Source: Acidimicrobiales bacterium (GTDB taxonomy: Bacteria > Actinomycetota > Acidimicrobiia > Acidimicrobiales > DATDAH01). Taken from it: DNA of 64,000 bases. Below are positions 39,143 to 47,314 of the stretch, piece after piece; position 1 is the first letter of the stretch, and every line of letters begins with the position of its first letter. The stretch covers positions 124,001 to 188,000 of the forward strand of contig JAEUJM010000011.1 in the NCBI GenBank assembly GCA_016794585.1. The letters run 5' to 3'. The notes under the pieces are model-generated. The model worked only from the letters and a program-made list of their open reading frames with translations, did not search any database and was not told the origin of the DNA. The translations under genes were made by a program, and so were the position numbers.

Positions 39143-40327
39143 GTGACCGCCGACGTGCACGACGGGGGCGTCGCCCCCGACGGGCCGTCGCCGGGCGCCT
39201 CCTCACCGGGACCGCTGGCCGACCTTCGGGTGGTCGACGTCTCCACCGTCGTGGCCGGGCCCGGGTGCGCCCGCTACCTGGCCGACTTCGGGGCCGACGT
39301 CATCAAGGTCGAGCGGCCCGACGGCGGCGACACCACGCGCACCATGGGGTGGGTCGACCCTCGCGACGGCGTCACCCTCTGGTGGAAGCTCGAGGGTCGG
39401 GGCAAGCGCAGCGTGGCCCTCGACCTGAAGTCCGACGAGGGGCGCGAGGCCTTCCTCGCCCTGTGCGACACCGCCGACGTGCTCGTGGAGAACTTCCGCC
39501 CCGGCACCCTCGAGCGCCTCGGCCTCGGCCCCGACGTCCTGCTGGCCCGTCGCCCCTCGCTGGTCGTCACCCGGGTGACGGGCTTCGGCCAGGACGGCCC
39601 CTACGCCGGGCGCCCCGGCTTCGCCACGATGGCCGAGGCGATGTCGGGCTTCGCCGCCATCAACGGCGAGGCCGACGGCGGGCCGGTCCTGCCGCCCATC
39701 GCCCTCACCGACGAGATCACCGGCCTGGTGGCCGCGTTCGCCACCATGGTGGCGGTGCACTCGGGCGTCGGCCAGGTGGTCGACGTCAACCTGCTCGAGT
39801 CCATGTTCCAGATCATGGGGCCGCTCATCTCGGGCTACCTGCTGCGCGGCGAGCTGCAGCCCCGGCTGGGCTCGGGCATCCCCTACTCGGTGCCCCGCAA
39901 CGTCTACCGGACCGCCGACGACCGCTGGGTGGCGGTGTCGACGTCGGCCGAGTCGGTGGCCCAGCGGGTGCTCGACCTGCTCGGCGTGCAGGGGGACCCC
40001 CGCTTCGGGTCGTTCGCCGACCGCGCCGCCCACCGGATCGAGCTCGACGAGCTGATGACGGCGTGGATCGCCGAGCGATCGCTCGCCGACGTGCTCGCCG
40101 CCTTCGAGGCGGCCAACGCCGCAGCGGCGCCCATCTTCGACATGGCCGACATCGCCGCCGACCCGCACTACGCGGCGCGCGGCGCCGTGGTCGAGGTGGA
40201 CGGGGTGCCCATGCAGGGCCTGGTGGCCCGCCTGTCGGCGACGCCCGGTGCCATCCGCTGGGCCGGCCGTCCCCTCGGCGCCGACACCGAAGCGGTGCTC
40301 TCCGAGCTCGACGCCGAGCACGGCTGA
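39143..40327 (+). CDS. CaiB/BaiF family (class III) CoA transferase
   Basis: 394 aa. Moves CoA between carboxylic acids without a covalent thioester to glutamate. Motifs: LADLRVVDVSTVVAGPGCARYLADFGADVIKVERPDGGD, GKRSVALDLKSDEGREAFLAL, ENFRPGTLERLG and VTGFGQDGPYAGRPGFATMAEAMSG. The catalytic aspartate of the family should lie around the SGFAAINGEADGG stretch. GTG start 13 nt after the previous stop; no promoter-like hexamer, so it may be co-transcribed with the surface-protein genes. Substrate unknown. Confidence 0.88.
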   Translation: MTADVHDGGVAPDGPSPGASSPGPLADLRVVDVSTVVAGPGCARYLADFGADVIKVERPDGGDTTRTMGWVDPRDGVTLWWKLEGRGKRSVALDLKSDEGREAFLALCDTADVLVENFRPGTLERLGLGPDVLLARRPSLVVTRVTGFGQDGPYAGRPGFATMAEAMSGFAAINGEADGGPVLPPIALTDEITGLVAAFATMVAVHSGVGQVVDVNLLESMFQIMGPLISGYLLRGELQPRLGSGIPYSVPRNVYRTADDRWVAVSTSAESVAQRVLDLLGVQGDPRFGSFADRAAHRIELDELMTAWIAERSLADVLAAFEAANAAAAPIFDMADIAADPHYAARGAVVEVDGVPMQGLVARLSATPGAIRWAGRPLGADTEAVLSELDAEHG

Positions 40328-40370
40328 GCGCCCTCGGGGCGGGCCCGGAGCGCCACCTCCGATCGATCAC

Positions 40371-40376
40371 TACGGT
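40371..40376 (+). promoter_or_regulatory. -10 hexamer TACGGT, leaderless spacing
   Basis: TACGGT ends 6 nt before the ATG at 40383 of the radical SAM gene, deciding that start. Confidence 0.5.
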
Positions 40377-40382
40377 TGGCCC

Positions 40383-42038
40383 ATGGGGGCGAGCGGACGT
40401 TCGGTGGTCGACGTCCCGCGCCGCGTGCGCGGCAAGGTCGGTGTGCTCCGCCGGGATGCGCAGCGTCGACGCCTGGGCACCCCGTGCCTCGCTCCGTACG
40501 CCAACCTCTACCTCGGGCCCCAGGGGGAGGTGCGAGCCTGCTGCGTGCAGTCCCAATACCTGGGGAACATCCGGGTGCAGCGCCTCCCCGAGATCTGGAA
40601 CGGGGTGCAACAGCTCGAGCTCCGTCGTCACCTCGGCGAGCAGGACTACTCGTACGGGTGCGGGTTCTGCGGGTGGCAGGACGAGCGCGGCATCGGTACC
40701 TACGCGCGCTACTACGACGTGCTCGACGTGCGCGCGCCCGCCCCGGCGTTCCCCATCCGGATGGAGTTCGCCCTCACCAACGCCTGCAACCTGCAGTGCA
40801 CGATGTGCAGCGGCGAGAACTCGTCGGCCATCCGAATCCACCGTGAGGGACGCTCGGCGTCGCCGAGGTCGTACGGCGACCGGTTCTTCGAGGATCTCGA
40901 GGCGTTCATCCCGCACCTGCGTCACGCCAACTTCGTCGGCGGCGAGCCTTTCCTGGGGCCCGAGAACTACCGGGTGTGGGACCTGCTGGCCCGCCACGGC
41001 GGCCCGGCGGCCATCGACATCACCACGAACGCCACCCAGTGGGACCCCCGGGTGGAGGAGGTGCTGCGGACCCTGCGCCCCGCCGTGCAGGTGTCGATCG
41101 ACGGGACCACCCCTGCCACCTTCGAGTCCATCCGCCAGGGGTCCGACTTCCACGAGGTGATGGCCAACGTCGAGCGCTTCCTCGGGCATGCCCGTGAGGT
41201 GGGGACGCGGGTCGACATCTCGCACTGCCTCATGCCCCAGAACCACCACGAGTTCGGTGACCTCCTCCTGTACGCCGAGGCCCGGGGCATGAAGGTGCAC
41301 GTCGGGGTCGTCACCACGCCGGCCGACCATTCCATGGAGCGCCTGGATGCCAGCGAGCTGGCGACGGTGCTCGCGTCGCTGCGCGCCCAGGCCGAACGGG
41401 TGCTCCCGCAGCTCCGAGGGCACAACGCGTCCGCGTTGGTGCAGCAGGTCGACCGGGTGCGGACCTGGGTCGAGCAGCGCGACGAGCAGGAGCCGGCGGA
41501 GACGATCGAGTACGAGCAGGTGCTCGGCTTCCCCCGACGGGCACGGTCGGGAGGCGACCGGGTGGTGGTCGGTGCCCGCCTCGAGGAGCCCGCGAACCCC
41601 GGTGTCGACCTCGACGCGTTGCTCGGTCGGCGCCTGGACCGCGCCAGCCGGGTGCTCGAGGTCGGCCCGAACGACATCATCCGCGACTGCTCACCGGAGG
41701 CGGCCGACTGGTTGGGCGTCGAGCGGGCGAGCGTCATCGGCATCCATGTCGACCGGCTCGACGATGCGCTCGCTCGGCGATTCGGGACCCTGACACCCGA
41801 GCCCGAGCTCGATGCCGAGCTCGATGCCGATGCCGAAGGGCTCGGGGCGACCGGCGAGGTCGTGGAGCGGACGTACACGGCTACCACGGGCATCGCCGCC
41901 GCCGACACCGACGTCGACGGGCCGGACTCGGTGCCGCGCGCCGAGCTGTGCCGCGTCCGCACGGTGTCCGCCGCGGTGCGCGACCGTTCCGGGTGGATCG
42001 TCCACGTCGTGCTCGCGATCGGCCACCCCGCCCGCTGA
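40383..42038 (+). CDS. Radical SAM protein with N-terminal SPASM-like cluster domain and C-terminal PAS-like extension
   Basis: 551 aa. Radical SAM motif C135-x3-C139-x2-C142 (CNLQCTMC), then VGGEPFLGPENYRV and DITTNAT. The auxiliary-cluster region is unusually at the N-terminus: C35, C53, C54, C93 and C96 in TPCLAPYANLYLGPQGEVRACC and YGCGFCGW, as in twitch/SPASM-first radical SAM proteins. Residues about 417-470 (VLEVGPNDIIRDCSPEAADWLGV) look like a PAS sensor. Such enzymes often modify peptides or cofactors, but no precursor peptide is encoded nearby. A long linker with PEPELDAELDADAEG follows the PAS-like part. Confidence 0.75.
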   Translation: MGASGRSVVDVPRRVRGKVGVLRRDAQRRRLGTPCLAPYANLYLGPQGEVRACCVQSQYLGNIRVQRLPEIWNGVQQLELRRHLGEQDYSYGCGFCGWQDERGIGTYARYYDVLDVRAPAPAFPIRMEFALTNACNLQCTMCSGENSSAIRIHREGRSASPRSYGDRFFEDLEAFIPHLRHANFVGGEPFLGPENYRVWDLLARHGGPAAIDITTNATQWDPRVEEVLRTLRPAVQVSIDGTTPATFESIRQGSDFHEVMANVERFLGHAREVGTRVDISHCLMPQNHHEFGDLLLYAEARGMKVHVGVVTTPADHSMERLDASELATVLASLRAQAERVLPQLRGHNASALVQQVDRVRTWVEQRDEQEPAETIEYEQVLGFPRRARSGGDRVVVGARLEEPANPGVDLDALLGRRLDRASRVLEVGPNDIIRDCSPEAADWLGVERASVIGIHVDRLDDALARRFGTLTPEPELDAELDADAEGLGATGEVVERTYTATTGIAAADTDVDGPDSVPRAELCRVRTVSAAVRDRSGWIVHVVLAIGHPAR

Positions 42039-42122
42039 GTACGACGCGCGCGGTCGCGGCGACCCGCCGCTCCCGTGTTTCCCGTGGTTCCGGCGTGTCG
42101 GCGTGTCGGCGTGCCGCCGGGC

Positions 42123-42521
42123 TCAGCTGGCGAAGAGGCGGGCGGTCAGGTCGGTGTCCTCGGTGCCGCGGTAGCGGGCCACCTTGTCGCCCTCGAAGTG
42201 CCACCAGTGGTGGAGCGCCATGGTCCCGGAGCGCCCGGTCGACTTCACCGTGACCCCGAAGCGGATGATGGCCATGACGTCTTCGGGGCCCTCGACCATG
42301 GCCAGCGGCGTGAACTCGGTGACGTCGACCGCCTCGGCCAGCGCCCGGAAGAACCCGGGGACCTCGTCCTTGCCCTCGTACTGACCCCACCAGGGGGCGA
42401 CGGTGCCCGAGGCCTCGGGCGCCCAGTCCACGTCGTCGGTGAGGTGGGTGAGGATCGTCCCCACATCCCCCTCCGCGAAGGCCTGGTAGATGGCGGCGAC
42501 GACGTCGCTCTTGGTCCTCAT
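42123..42521 (-). CDS. NTF2-like/SnoaL-type protein
   Basis: 132 aa. VVAAIYQAFAEGDVGTILTHLTDDVDWAPEAS, YEGKDEVPGFFRALAEAVDVTEFTP and ALHHWWHFEGDKVARYRGTEDT outline the cone-shaped alpha+beta fold of SnoaL/limonene-epoxide-hydrolase relatives. The family holds enzymes and ligand-binding proteins; catalytic identity cannot be assigned. Lies downstream of the tetR gene on the same strand, with a hairpin between them. Confidence 0.7.
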   Translation of the reverse strand: MRTKSDVVAAIYQAFAEGDVGTILTHLTDDVDWAPEASGTVAPWWGQYEGKDEVPGFFRALAEAVDVTEFTPLAMVEGPEDVMAIIRFGVTVKSTGRSGTMALHHWWHFEGDKVARYRGTEDTDLTARLFAS

Positions 42522-42573
42522 GATCTGCTCCTGGTTCGCCCGGATCGTTCGGGCGCATTCGCCGCTGCCCTCC

Positions 42574-42591
42574 CGCCCGGATCACCGGGCG
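42574..42591 (-). terminator. Hairpin between the tetR and SnoaL-like genes
   Basis: CGCCCGG, loop ATCA, CCGGGCG. Perfect 7-bp stem about 27 nt past the tetR stop on the minus strand. Confidence 0.45.
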
Positions 42592-42617
42592 GCGCAGTTG
42601 TCGAGCGGCCGTCGGTC

Positions 42618-43244
42618 TCAGGTGCCGTGGCGGGTGAGGAACTCGTCGACCATGGTGTCGATGCGCTCGTCGGAAAGGCGCTCGCCGAGGAAGAAGCGAC
42701 GGAAGAAGACCGGGGCCACGAAGTCGATGGCCACCTCGTCGACGTCGAGTTCGGCCCGGAGCTCGCCCCGCTCGACGCCCCGGGTGAGGATGTCCCGTAG
42801 CGGCCCGAGGCGACGCTCGATGCGGGCGCGGCGCAGGTCGGCGAACGTGCGGTCGCCCTCCGAGCGCGCCACCAGCTCGGTCATGCCGGCGTGCTCGCGG
42901 CGGCGGCCGACGCCGGTGCGGAGCTGGTCGAGGTAGAGGTGCAGGTCGCCCCGTACCTCGCCCGTGTCGGGGCCGACCGGCGCCGTGCCCGTGTCGCTGA
43001 GGACGGCGGCCAGGAGGGCCTCGTGGTCGGGCCAGTGGCGGTAGATGGTGGTGCGGGCGATCCCGGTGGCCTCGCCGATGCGCAGGTGGGTGACGGCGTC
43101 AGGGCCCTCGGCGTCGAGCAGGTCCCGCCCGGCCTTCAGCACGGCCTCCCGCGTCCGGGTGACGCGAGGGTCGTCGCCGGCTTCGCCCTCACGGCGGCGG
43201 CGGCGGTGGGGACCACCGTGGGGTCCTCGTCGGTGCGGGGGCAT
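42618..43244 (-). CDS. TetR family transcriptional regulator
   Basis: 208 aa. The DNA-binding part is TRTREAVLKAGRDLLDAEGPDAVTHLRIGEATGIARTTIYRHWPDHEALLAAVL (about 29-82), with the usual recognition helix ARTTIYRHW. The C-terminal ligand/dimer domain includes LRDILTRGVERGELR and FRRFFLGERLSDERIDTMVDEFL. Residues 1-27 are Arg/Gly/His-rich and may be an added tail or an overlong start. Divergent from the His-rich Spy-like gene; dyads in the shared intergenic space are likely its operators. Confidence 0.85.
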   Translation of the reverse strand: MPPHRRGPHGGPHRRRRREGEAGDDPRVTRTREAVLKAGRDLLDAEGPDAVTHLRIGEATGIARTTIYRHWPDHEALLAAVLSDTGTAPVGPDTGEVRGDLHLYLDQLRTGVGRRREHAGMTELVARSEGDRTFADLRRARIERRLGPLRDILTRGVERGELRAELDVDEVAIDFVAPVFFRRFFLGERLSDERIDTMVDEFLTRHGT

Positions 43245-43280
43245 GGGTCTCGATCCGGGTCAGGTCAAGAAGTACGAAAC

Positions 43281-43345
43281 ACTGTGTTGCGTTTCTCTGC
43301 GCATCACTGTACAACAGTCTGTAGCGCAACAACGTGTTGCACAGT
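43281..43345. promoter_or_regulatory. TetR operator candidates in the divergent spacer
   Basis: ACTGT-ACA-ACAGT (43306-43318) and GCAACA-ACG-TGTTGC (43326-43340), with outer ACTGT at 43281 and ACAGT at 43341. The 120-bp spacer is much more AT-rich than the genes around it. The sites cover the promoter side of the Spy-like gene. Confidence 0.6.
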
Positions 43346-43364
43346 TTGAACGAAGGAGGAGCCC

Positions 43365-43724
43365 ATGTCGGCTCAAACCAAGCAGCGAGGCCCCGGCGGG
43401 CGCCGGATCGAGATGATGCGCCGCCGCCTCGACCTCACCGACGAGCAGGCCGAGACCCTGCGCGAGCGCCTCGGCGAGCACCGCCGCCAGGCGGTCGAGA
43501 TCATCCGGGACGTGCTCGACGACGAGCAGCGGGCGCGTTTCGACGCCCACCTCGAGCGCCGGCGCAACCGGGGACGGGGTCGAGGCCGAGGTCCCGGACG
43601 GGGCCATGGCCACCACGGTCACGGTCACGGTCAGCACGGCGAAGGCGGGACAGCGGCGGAGGCCACCAGCCCCGACGTGCCCGATGCCCCGGAGGCGGAC
43701 GTCACGCCCACCGACTCCGACTGA
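43365..43724 (+). CDS. Spy/CpxP-like LTxxQ protein with a histidine-rich segment
   Basis: 119 aa, no signal peptide. Two Spy/CpxP-type motifs: LTDEQAETLRERLGEHR (24-40) and LDDEQRARFDAHLERR (51-66). A basic Arg/Gly stretch follows, then a histidine cluster GHGHHGHGHGQHG (80-92) and an acidic tail. Periplasmic relatives bind metals or act as chaperones; this one should be cytosolic. AAGGAGG 5 nt before the ATG is the strongest ribosome site in the window, and TetR-type dyads precede it. Metal or stress response is inference. Confidence 0.65.
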   Translation: MSAQTKQRGPGGRRIEMMRRRLDLTDEQAETLRERLGEHRRQAVEIIRDVLDDEQRARFDAHLERRRNRGRGRGRGPGRGHGHHGHGHGQHGEGGTAAEATSPDVPDAPEADVTPTDSD

Positions 43725-43741
43725 TCACGCAGGTCACCCCC

Positions 43742-43780
43742 GGACGGCCCGGGCCTGCTGCGGCAGCGCCCGGGCCGTCC
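43742..43780. terminator. Thirteen-bp bidirectional hairpin between convergent genes
   Basis: GGACGGCCCGGGC (43742-43754) and its exact complement (43768-43780) with a 13-nt loop that contains a 4-bp inner stem. It lies between the Spy-like gene and the convergent methyltransferase gene; the remaining spacer shows nothing else. Confidence 0.65.
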
Positions 43781-43880
43781 CGCGTCCGGACCGTGGGGAG
43801 CGTCCGCCCCCGCCGATGGCGTCGCCGCCGGTGCAGGCCGGGTGGTCGGGCGGCGTGTCGACCCAGCGGTGTCCGGCCGG

Positions 43881-44663
43881 TCAGCCGGCGCCGGGACTGA
43901 TGACGAGGCGGTAGCCCCCGTCGATGGCGTCCTGGGTGAGCAGGTCGGCGTGGCGCTCGGCGAACGCGCCGGAGGCCAGGTCCTGCGCGAGGCGCTCGAC
44001 GCCGGCGGCCACCACGTCGTCGGGCAGGCGAGCGAGCCCGGAGATGGCGGCCCGCACGCCGGGGTCGAGGTAGGCCTCGGGTCGGCACCACCAGGCGTGC
44101 ATGAACCCGTCGGTGCAGTCGCGGGGGACCGGCACCACCTCGACGGTGCCGCCGCCGAGGGCGTCGGCCAGCGCGGTGGGCGCGGGCAGGTCGACGTCGA
44201 ACTGGAGCATCTCGGGGAAGTAGTCGGTGACCAGCCACTGGCGGCCGTGCACCTCGAAGTCGAAGGTGAAGACCACCACCGGCCCGGTCGTGACCCGGCG
44301 CACCTCGGCCAGCCCGGCATCGATGTCGGGCCAGTGGTGGACGGTGAGCAGGGCGGTGGCCGCGTCGAAGGTGCCGTCCGGGAAGGGAAGGGCGCCGCCG
44401 ACCGCCCGGACCACCTGGGTGGTGGGGGGCGCCGCCGGGCGCTGGCGGATCATCTCGGGCGACGGCTCGACCGCGGTGATCCGCCGGTCGTCGGGCTCGT
44501 AGGAGCCCGTCCCGGCGCCGACGTTGAGCAGGTGGGGCCGCTCGGCCGGCGACCCGAGGTGGCCGTGGATCTGGGCGGCGACCCGCGGGTCGGGTCGGCG
44601 CTTGGCCGAGTACCCGACGCCGATGGCGTCGTACAGCGGGTCCGCTCCTCCGGGCGGGGTCAT
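43881..44663 (-). CDS. Class I SAM-dependent methyltransferase
   Basis: 260 aa. LYDAIGVGYSAKRRPDPR start, SAM-binding motif I LLNVGAGTGSYEPDD, post-I acidic residue in ITAVEPSPEMI, motif II LPFPDGTFDAATALLTVHHW and motif III VRRVTTGPVVVFTFDF. This is the UbiE/COQ5-like (Methyltransf_11) layout for small-molecule methylation; the acceptor is unknown. ATG chosen at 44663, 17 nt after the stop of the glycosidase gene on the same strand, so the two are likely co-transcribed. Confidence 0.82.
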   Translation of the reverse strand: MTPPGGADPLYDAIGVGYSAKRRPDPRVAAQIHGHLGSPAERPHLLNVGAGTGSYEPDDRRITAVEPSPEMIRQRPAAPPTTQVVRAVGGALPFPDGTFDAATALLTVHHWPDIDAGLAEVRRVTTGPVVVFTFDFEVHGRQWLVTDYFPEMLQFDVDLPAPTALADALGGGTVEVVPVPRDCTDGFMHAWWCRPEAYLDPGVRAAISGLARLPDDVVAAGVERLAQDLASGAFAERHADLLTQDAIDGGYRLVISPGAG

Positions 44664-44680
44664 CGGCGGGTCGTCGCCTC

Positions 44681-47242
44681 TCAGTCGCGGACGACGGGGA
44701 CGGGGCTGTCGATGTCCACCCGGCCGTCGGCGTGCGCCTCGACGGTCACGAAGCCGTGGGGGGTGGGGACCGTGGCGCGGGCCCACTCGAGGTCGCCGAG
44801 GGCGGGTGCCACGCGCACCTCGTCGTAGCCGGGCTCGAACGGGGTGATGCCCAGCACGTGGACGATGAGGTCGCGGGTGGGAGTCGAGGACCAGCCGTGG
44901 CAGCGGGTGCCCCCGTTCCAGTTCTCGGGCCAGCTGGTCTCGCCGGCGTCGACGAAGACCTGCCAGTCCCGGCACAGGCCGGCGATGAGATCGGCCCGGC
45001 CGGCCCGGGCGATGCCGTCGTGGAGCACGTAGCGGAAGAACGGCTCGCACTCGACCATCTGCTCGTGCACGTCCCAGTCGGGCTCGGGGTAGCCGAAGGC
45101 AAGGTAGGCGCCGCCGTCGTTGCCCCGCTCGATGGTGGCGGTGTCCATCACCCATGAGTGGCGAATCAGCCGGGAGCGGTCGGTGAGCCGGGCGATGACC
45201 CGCTCGGTGCGCTCGGCGGGGACGAGCCCGGCGGCGAGCGCCGCCGCACCCCCGTGCTGGGCGGCGACGGGCTGTTGCTCGCCGTCGACGACGTGGTCGA
45301 CGTAGACGCCCCGGCCGTCGTCCCAGAAGGCGTCGAAGGCGGCGGCGACCTCACCGTGGCGGGCGCGGGCCCACTCGGCGGTGGCGGCGTTGCCCAGCCA
45401 GTCGGCCATGGCGGCGAGGTCCTCGAGGGCCCGGGCCCACAGGGCGTTCACGGGAGACGAGCATCCCGAGCTGTACAGGCTGGCCCAGTCGATCAGCGTC
45501 CAGCCGGTGACCCCGTCGAGCAGGCCATCGTCGCCCTGGTAGGGCTCGAACCAGCGCAGGGTGCGCTCGGCCACGGGCAACAGCTCGGCCACCGTGGTGC
45601 GGTCGCCGGTGGCCCGCCAGAGGTTGTGCACCGACCGCACCCAGTGCAGCGACCAGTCGGGGAGGATGGTGCGGTCCTCGTAGGTGAAGTCGGCGGCCGC
45701 GGTCATGGGCACGAGGCCGTCGCTGCGGGGGCTGGCGGCGAGCACCGGGTGCCAGCGGGCCAGGGACCAGTCGGGGTTGGTGACGAGGTCGACCATCTGG
45801 TGGACCACCGAGTCGCCCGTCCAAGCCCGCTGCTCGCGGGTGGGGCAGTCGACGTAGGCGTCGTGGGCGCAGAGGTCGACGGTGCGCAGGCCGATGGCGT
45901 GGATGCGATCGAGGGCGGGGTCGCTGCAGGCGAACGACGCTCCCTCGGGTCTCGGGCGGAGGCGCTCGTTGACCGAGACGGCGATCGTGGGGGCCTCGCC
46001 CCGGAGCCCGTCGGAGGCTCCGTCTGGGGTCTCGCCGGCGCCGGCGGGCGGTCGCACGGACAGGTGCAGGTGGCGGGCGCCGAGCACGTCGAGCGACTCG
46101 AAGCGCTCGGCTCCGCCCCGGCAGACGTAGCGCAGGCCGGCGTGCTGGCCGATGGGGCCGAGGCGGCCGTGGTCGTCCACCTGGTCGGCCGCGGCGAGGT
46201 CGATCACGGAGCCGGGGGCAGCACCGTCGATGTCGAGCACCACGGTGCCGGCGGCGACGTGGCCGAGGTCGAAGCGCAGCACCTCGCCGGCCGCGGGGGT
46301 GGGGGCGTCGTGGGCGTGGTCCGAGCCGTGCTCGGCGGCGGCGAGGAACCCGGCCCGCTGCTCGTCGGCCAGCACCTGGTCGACGGGGTCGAGCGCGGTG
46401 TGGGCGTCGTCGGGCCCGTCCACCCCCTCGTCGGCGGCCACCACCGCGGGGAGGGGGAGGCGCCCGACGAGGGTGGCGTCGTGGCGGACCGGCCGGCCGG
46501 CACCGGCGCCCGTCCGCACCGGGGGCAGCAGCAGGCCGAAGGGCTCGCTGGGCGGGTGGGGGTCGCCGTGGGTGCCGGTGTGGACGGGCTGGATCTCGAT
46601 CGCCGGCGCCCAGCCGGCGTCGTCGAAGCCCGGGTCCTCCCAGCCCGGTGGGAGGACCCGGGCATCGAAGGACTCGAGGGGGAGGCAGGCGACGTCGCCC
46701 GGCATGGGCATCGGCGTCCAGGCGTCGCCCGGCACGGTGCTCCAGGACGCGTCGCCCACCAGCCAGCCGGCGTCGTCCTCGTCGGCGGCGGCGGTCCCGG
46801 GGGCGACGAGCGTGTCGCCCAGCCAGGCCTCGACCGCCAGGCTGCCGGCGCCGAGCGTGTACGAGGGCGGGACCGGCGTCCACCACGACGTCTGCTGCTC
46901 GAAGTGCACCGCGGTGATGGTGAGCACGTTGGCGCCCACGCGGAGGTGGGGCGCGAGGTCGAACGCGTCGTAGCGGGCGCGCCGGGGGTTGGCCCGCACC
47001 GGGCCCCGGGCCACCTCGACCCCGTTCACCCGCAGGACGTGGCGCCCGTCGGTCCAGATGCGGGCCGGGGCGGTGGCGGGCACCGCGGACAGCTCGAAGC
47101 GGCGGCGGAACAGCCCGACCCGGTCGCCGGCGACGTCGCGCTCGGGCCGGGTGAGCGTGGCCAGGCGGATGGCGGGCCGCTCGAACCAGATCCAGCGTGA
47201 CCGCCAGCGGTTGGCGAACGGGGTGGGGTGCTCGACGCCCAT
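44681..47242 (-). CDS. GH78-type alpha-L-rhamnosidase-like glycoside hydrolase
   Basis: 853 aa, cytosolic (no signal peptide). N-terminal beta-sandwich domains (FRRRFELSAVPATAPARIWTDGRHVLRVNGVEVARGP, about 45-90) precede an (alpha/alpha)6 barrel with the GH78 landmark DCPTREQRAWTGDSVVHQMV carrying the catalytic acid region, LPDWSLHWVRSVHNLWRATGD and ENWNGGTRCHGWSSTPTRDLIVHVLG near the end, then a C-terminal beta domain. It likely removes rhamnose or related terminal sugars. No transporter or other glycosidase is next to it. Confidence 0.82.
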   Translation of the reverse strand: MGVEHPTPFANRWRSRWIWFERPAIRLATLTRPERDVAGDRVGLFRRRFELSAVPATAPARIWTDGRHVLRVNGVEVARGPVRANPRRARYDAFDLAPHLRVGANVLTITAVHFEQQTSWWTPVPPSYTLGAGSLAVEAWLGDTLVAPGTAAADEDDAGWLVGDASWSTVPGDAWTPMPMPGDVACLPLESFDARVLPPGWEDPGFDDAGWAPAIEIQPVHTGTHGDPHPPSEPFGLLLPPVRTGAGAGRPVRHDATLVGRLPLPAVVAADEGVDGPDDAHTALDPVDQVLADEQRAGFLAAAEHGSDHAHDAPTPAAGEVLRFDLGHVAAGTVVLDIDGAAPGSVIDLAAADQVDDHGRLGPIGQHAGLRYVCRGGAERFESLDVLGARHLHLSVRPPAGAGETPDGASDGLRGEAPTIAVSVNERLRPRPEGASFACSDPALDRIHAIGLRTVDLCAHDAYVDCPTREQRAWTGDSVVHQMVDLVTNPDWSLARWHPVLAASPRSDGLVPMTAAADFTYEDRTILPDWSLHWVRSVHNLWRATGDRTTVAELLPVAERTLRWFEPYQGDDGLLDGVTGWTLIDWASLYSSGCSSPVNALWARALEDLAAMADWLGNAATAEWARARHGEVAAAFDAFWDDGRGVYVDHVVDGEQQPVAAQHGGAAALAAGLVPAERTERVIARLTDRSRLIRHSWVMDTATIERGNDGGAYLAFGYPEPDWDVHEQMVECEPFFRYVLHDGIARAGRADLIAGLCRDWQVFVDAGETSWPENWNGGTRCHGWSSTPTRDLIVHVLGITPFEPGYDEVRVAPALGDLEWARATVPTPHGFVTVEAHADGRVDIDSPVPVVRD

Positions 47243-47297
47243 GCCGGCGAGCCTAAGCGCCCCGGGGGACGGCGTCGCCGGCGGTCCTCGTGTCCAG

Positions 47298-47313
47298 CCG
47301 GCGGCGCCGCCGG
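47298..47313 (-). terminator. 16-bp palindrome after the alpha/beta hydrolase gene
   Basis: CCGGCGGC/GCCGCCGG directly beyond the minus-strand stop at 47315. Terminator or dyad candidate; no spacer and no T-tract. Confidence 0.3.
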
Positions 47314-47314
47314 G

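Noticed and set aside
40328-40382. Precursor peptide gene for the radical SAM enzyme
   Set aside because: The 55-bp spacer has no start codon with a ribosome site and no Cys- or Gly-rich short frame. None is seen just downstream either.
45158-47200. A 680-codon plus-strand frame opposite the GH78 gene
   Set aside because: It lacks any domain and is antisense to a gene with strong glycosidase motifs.
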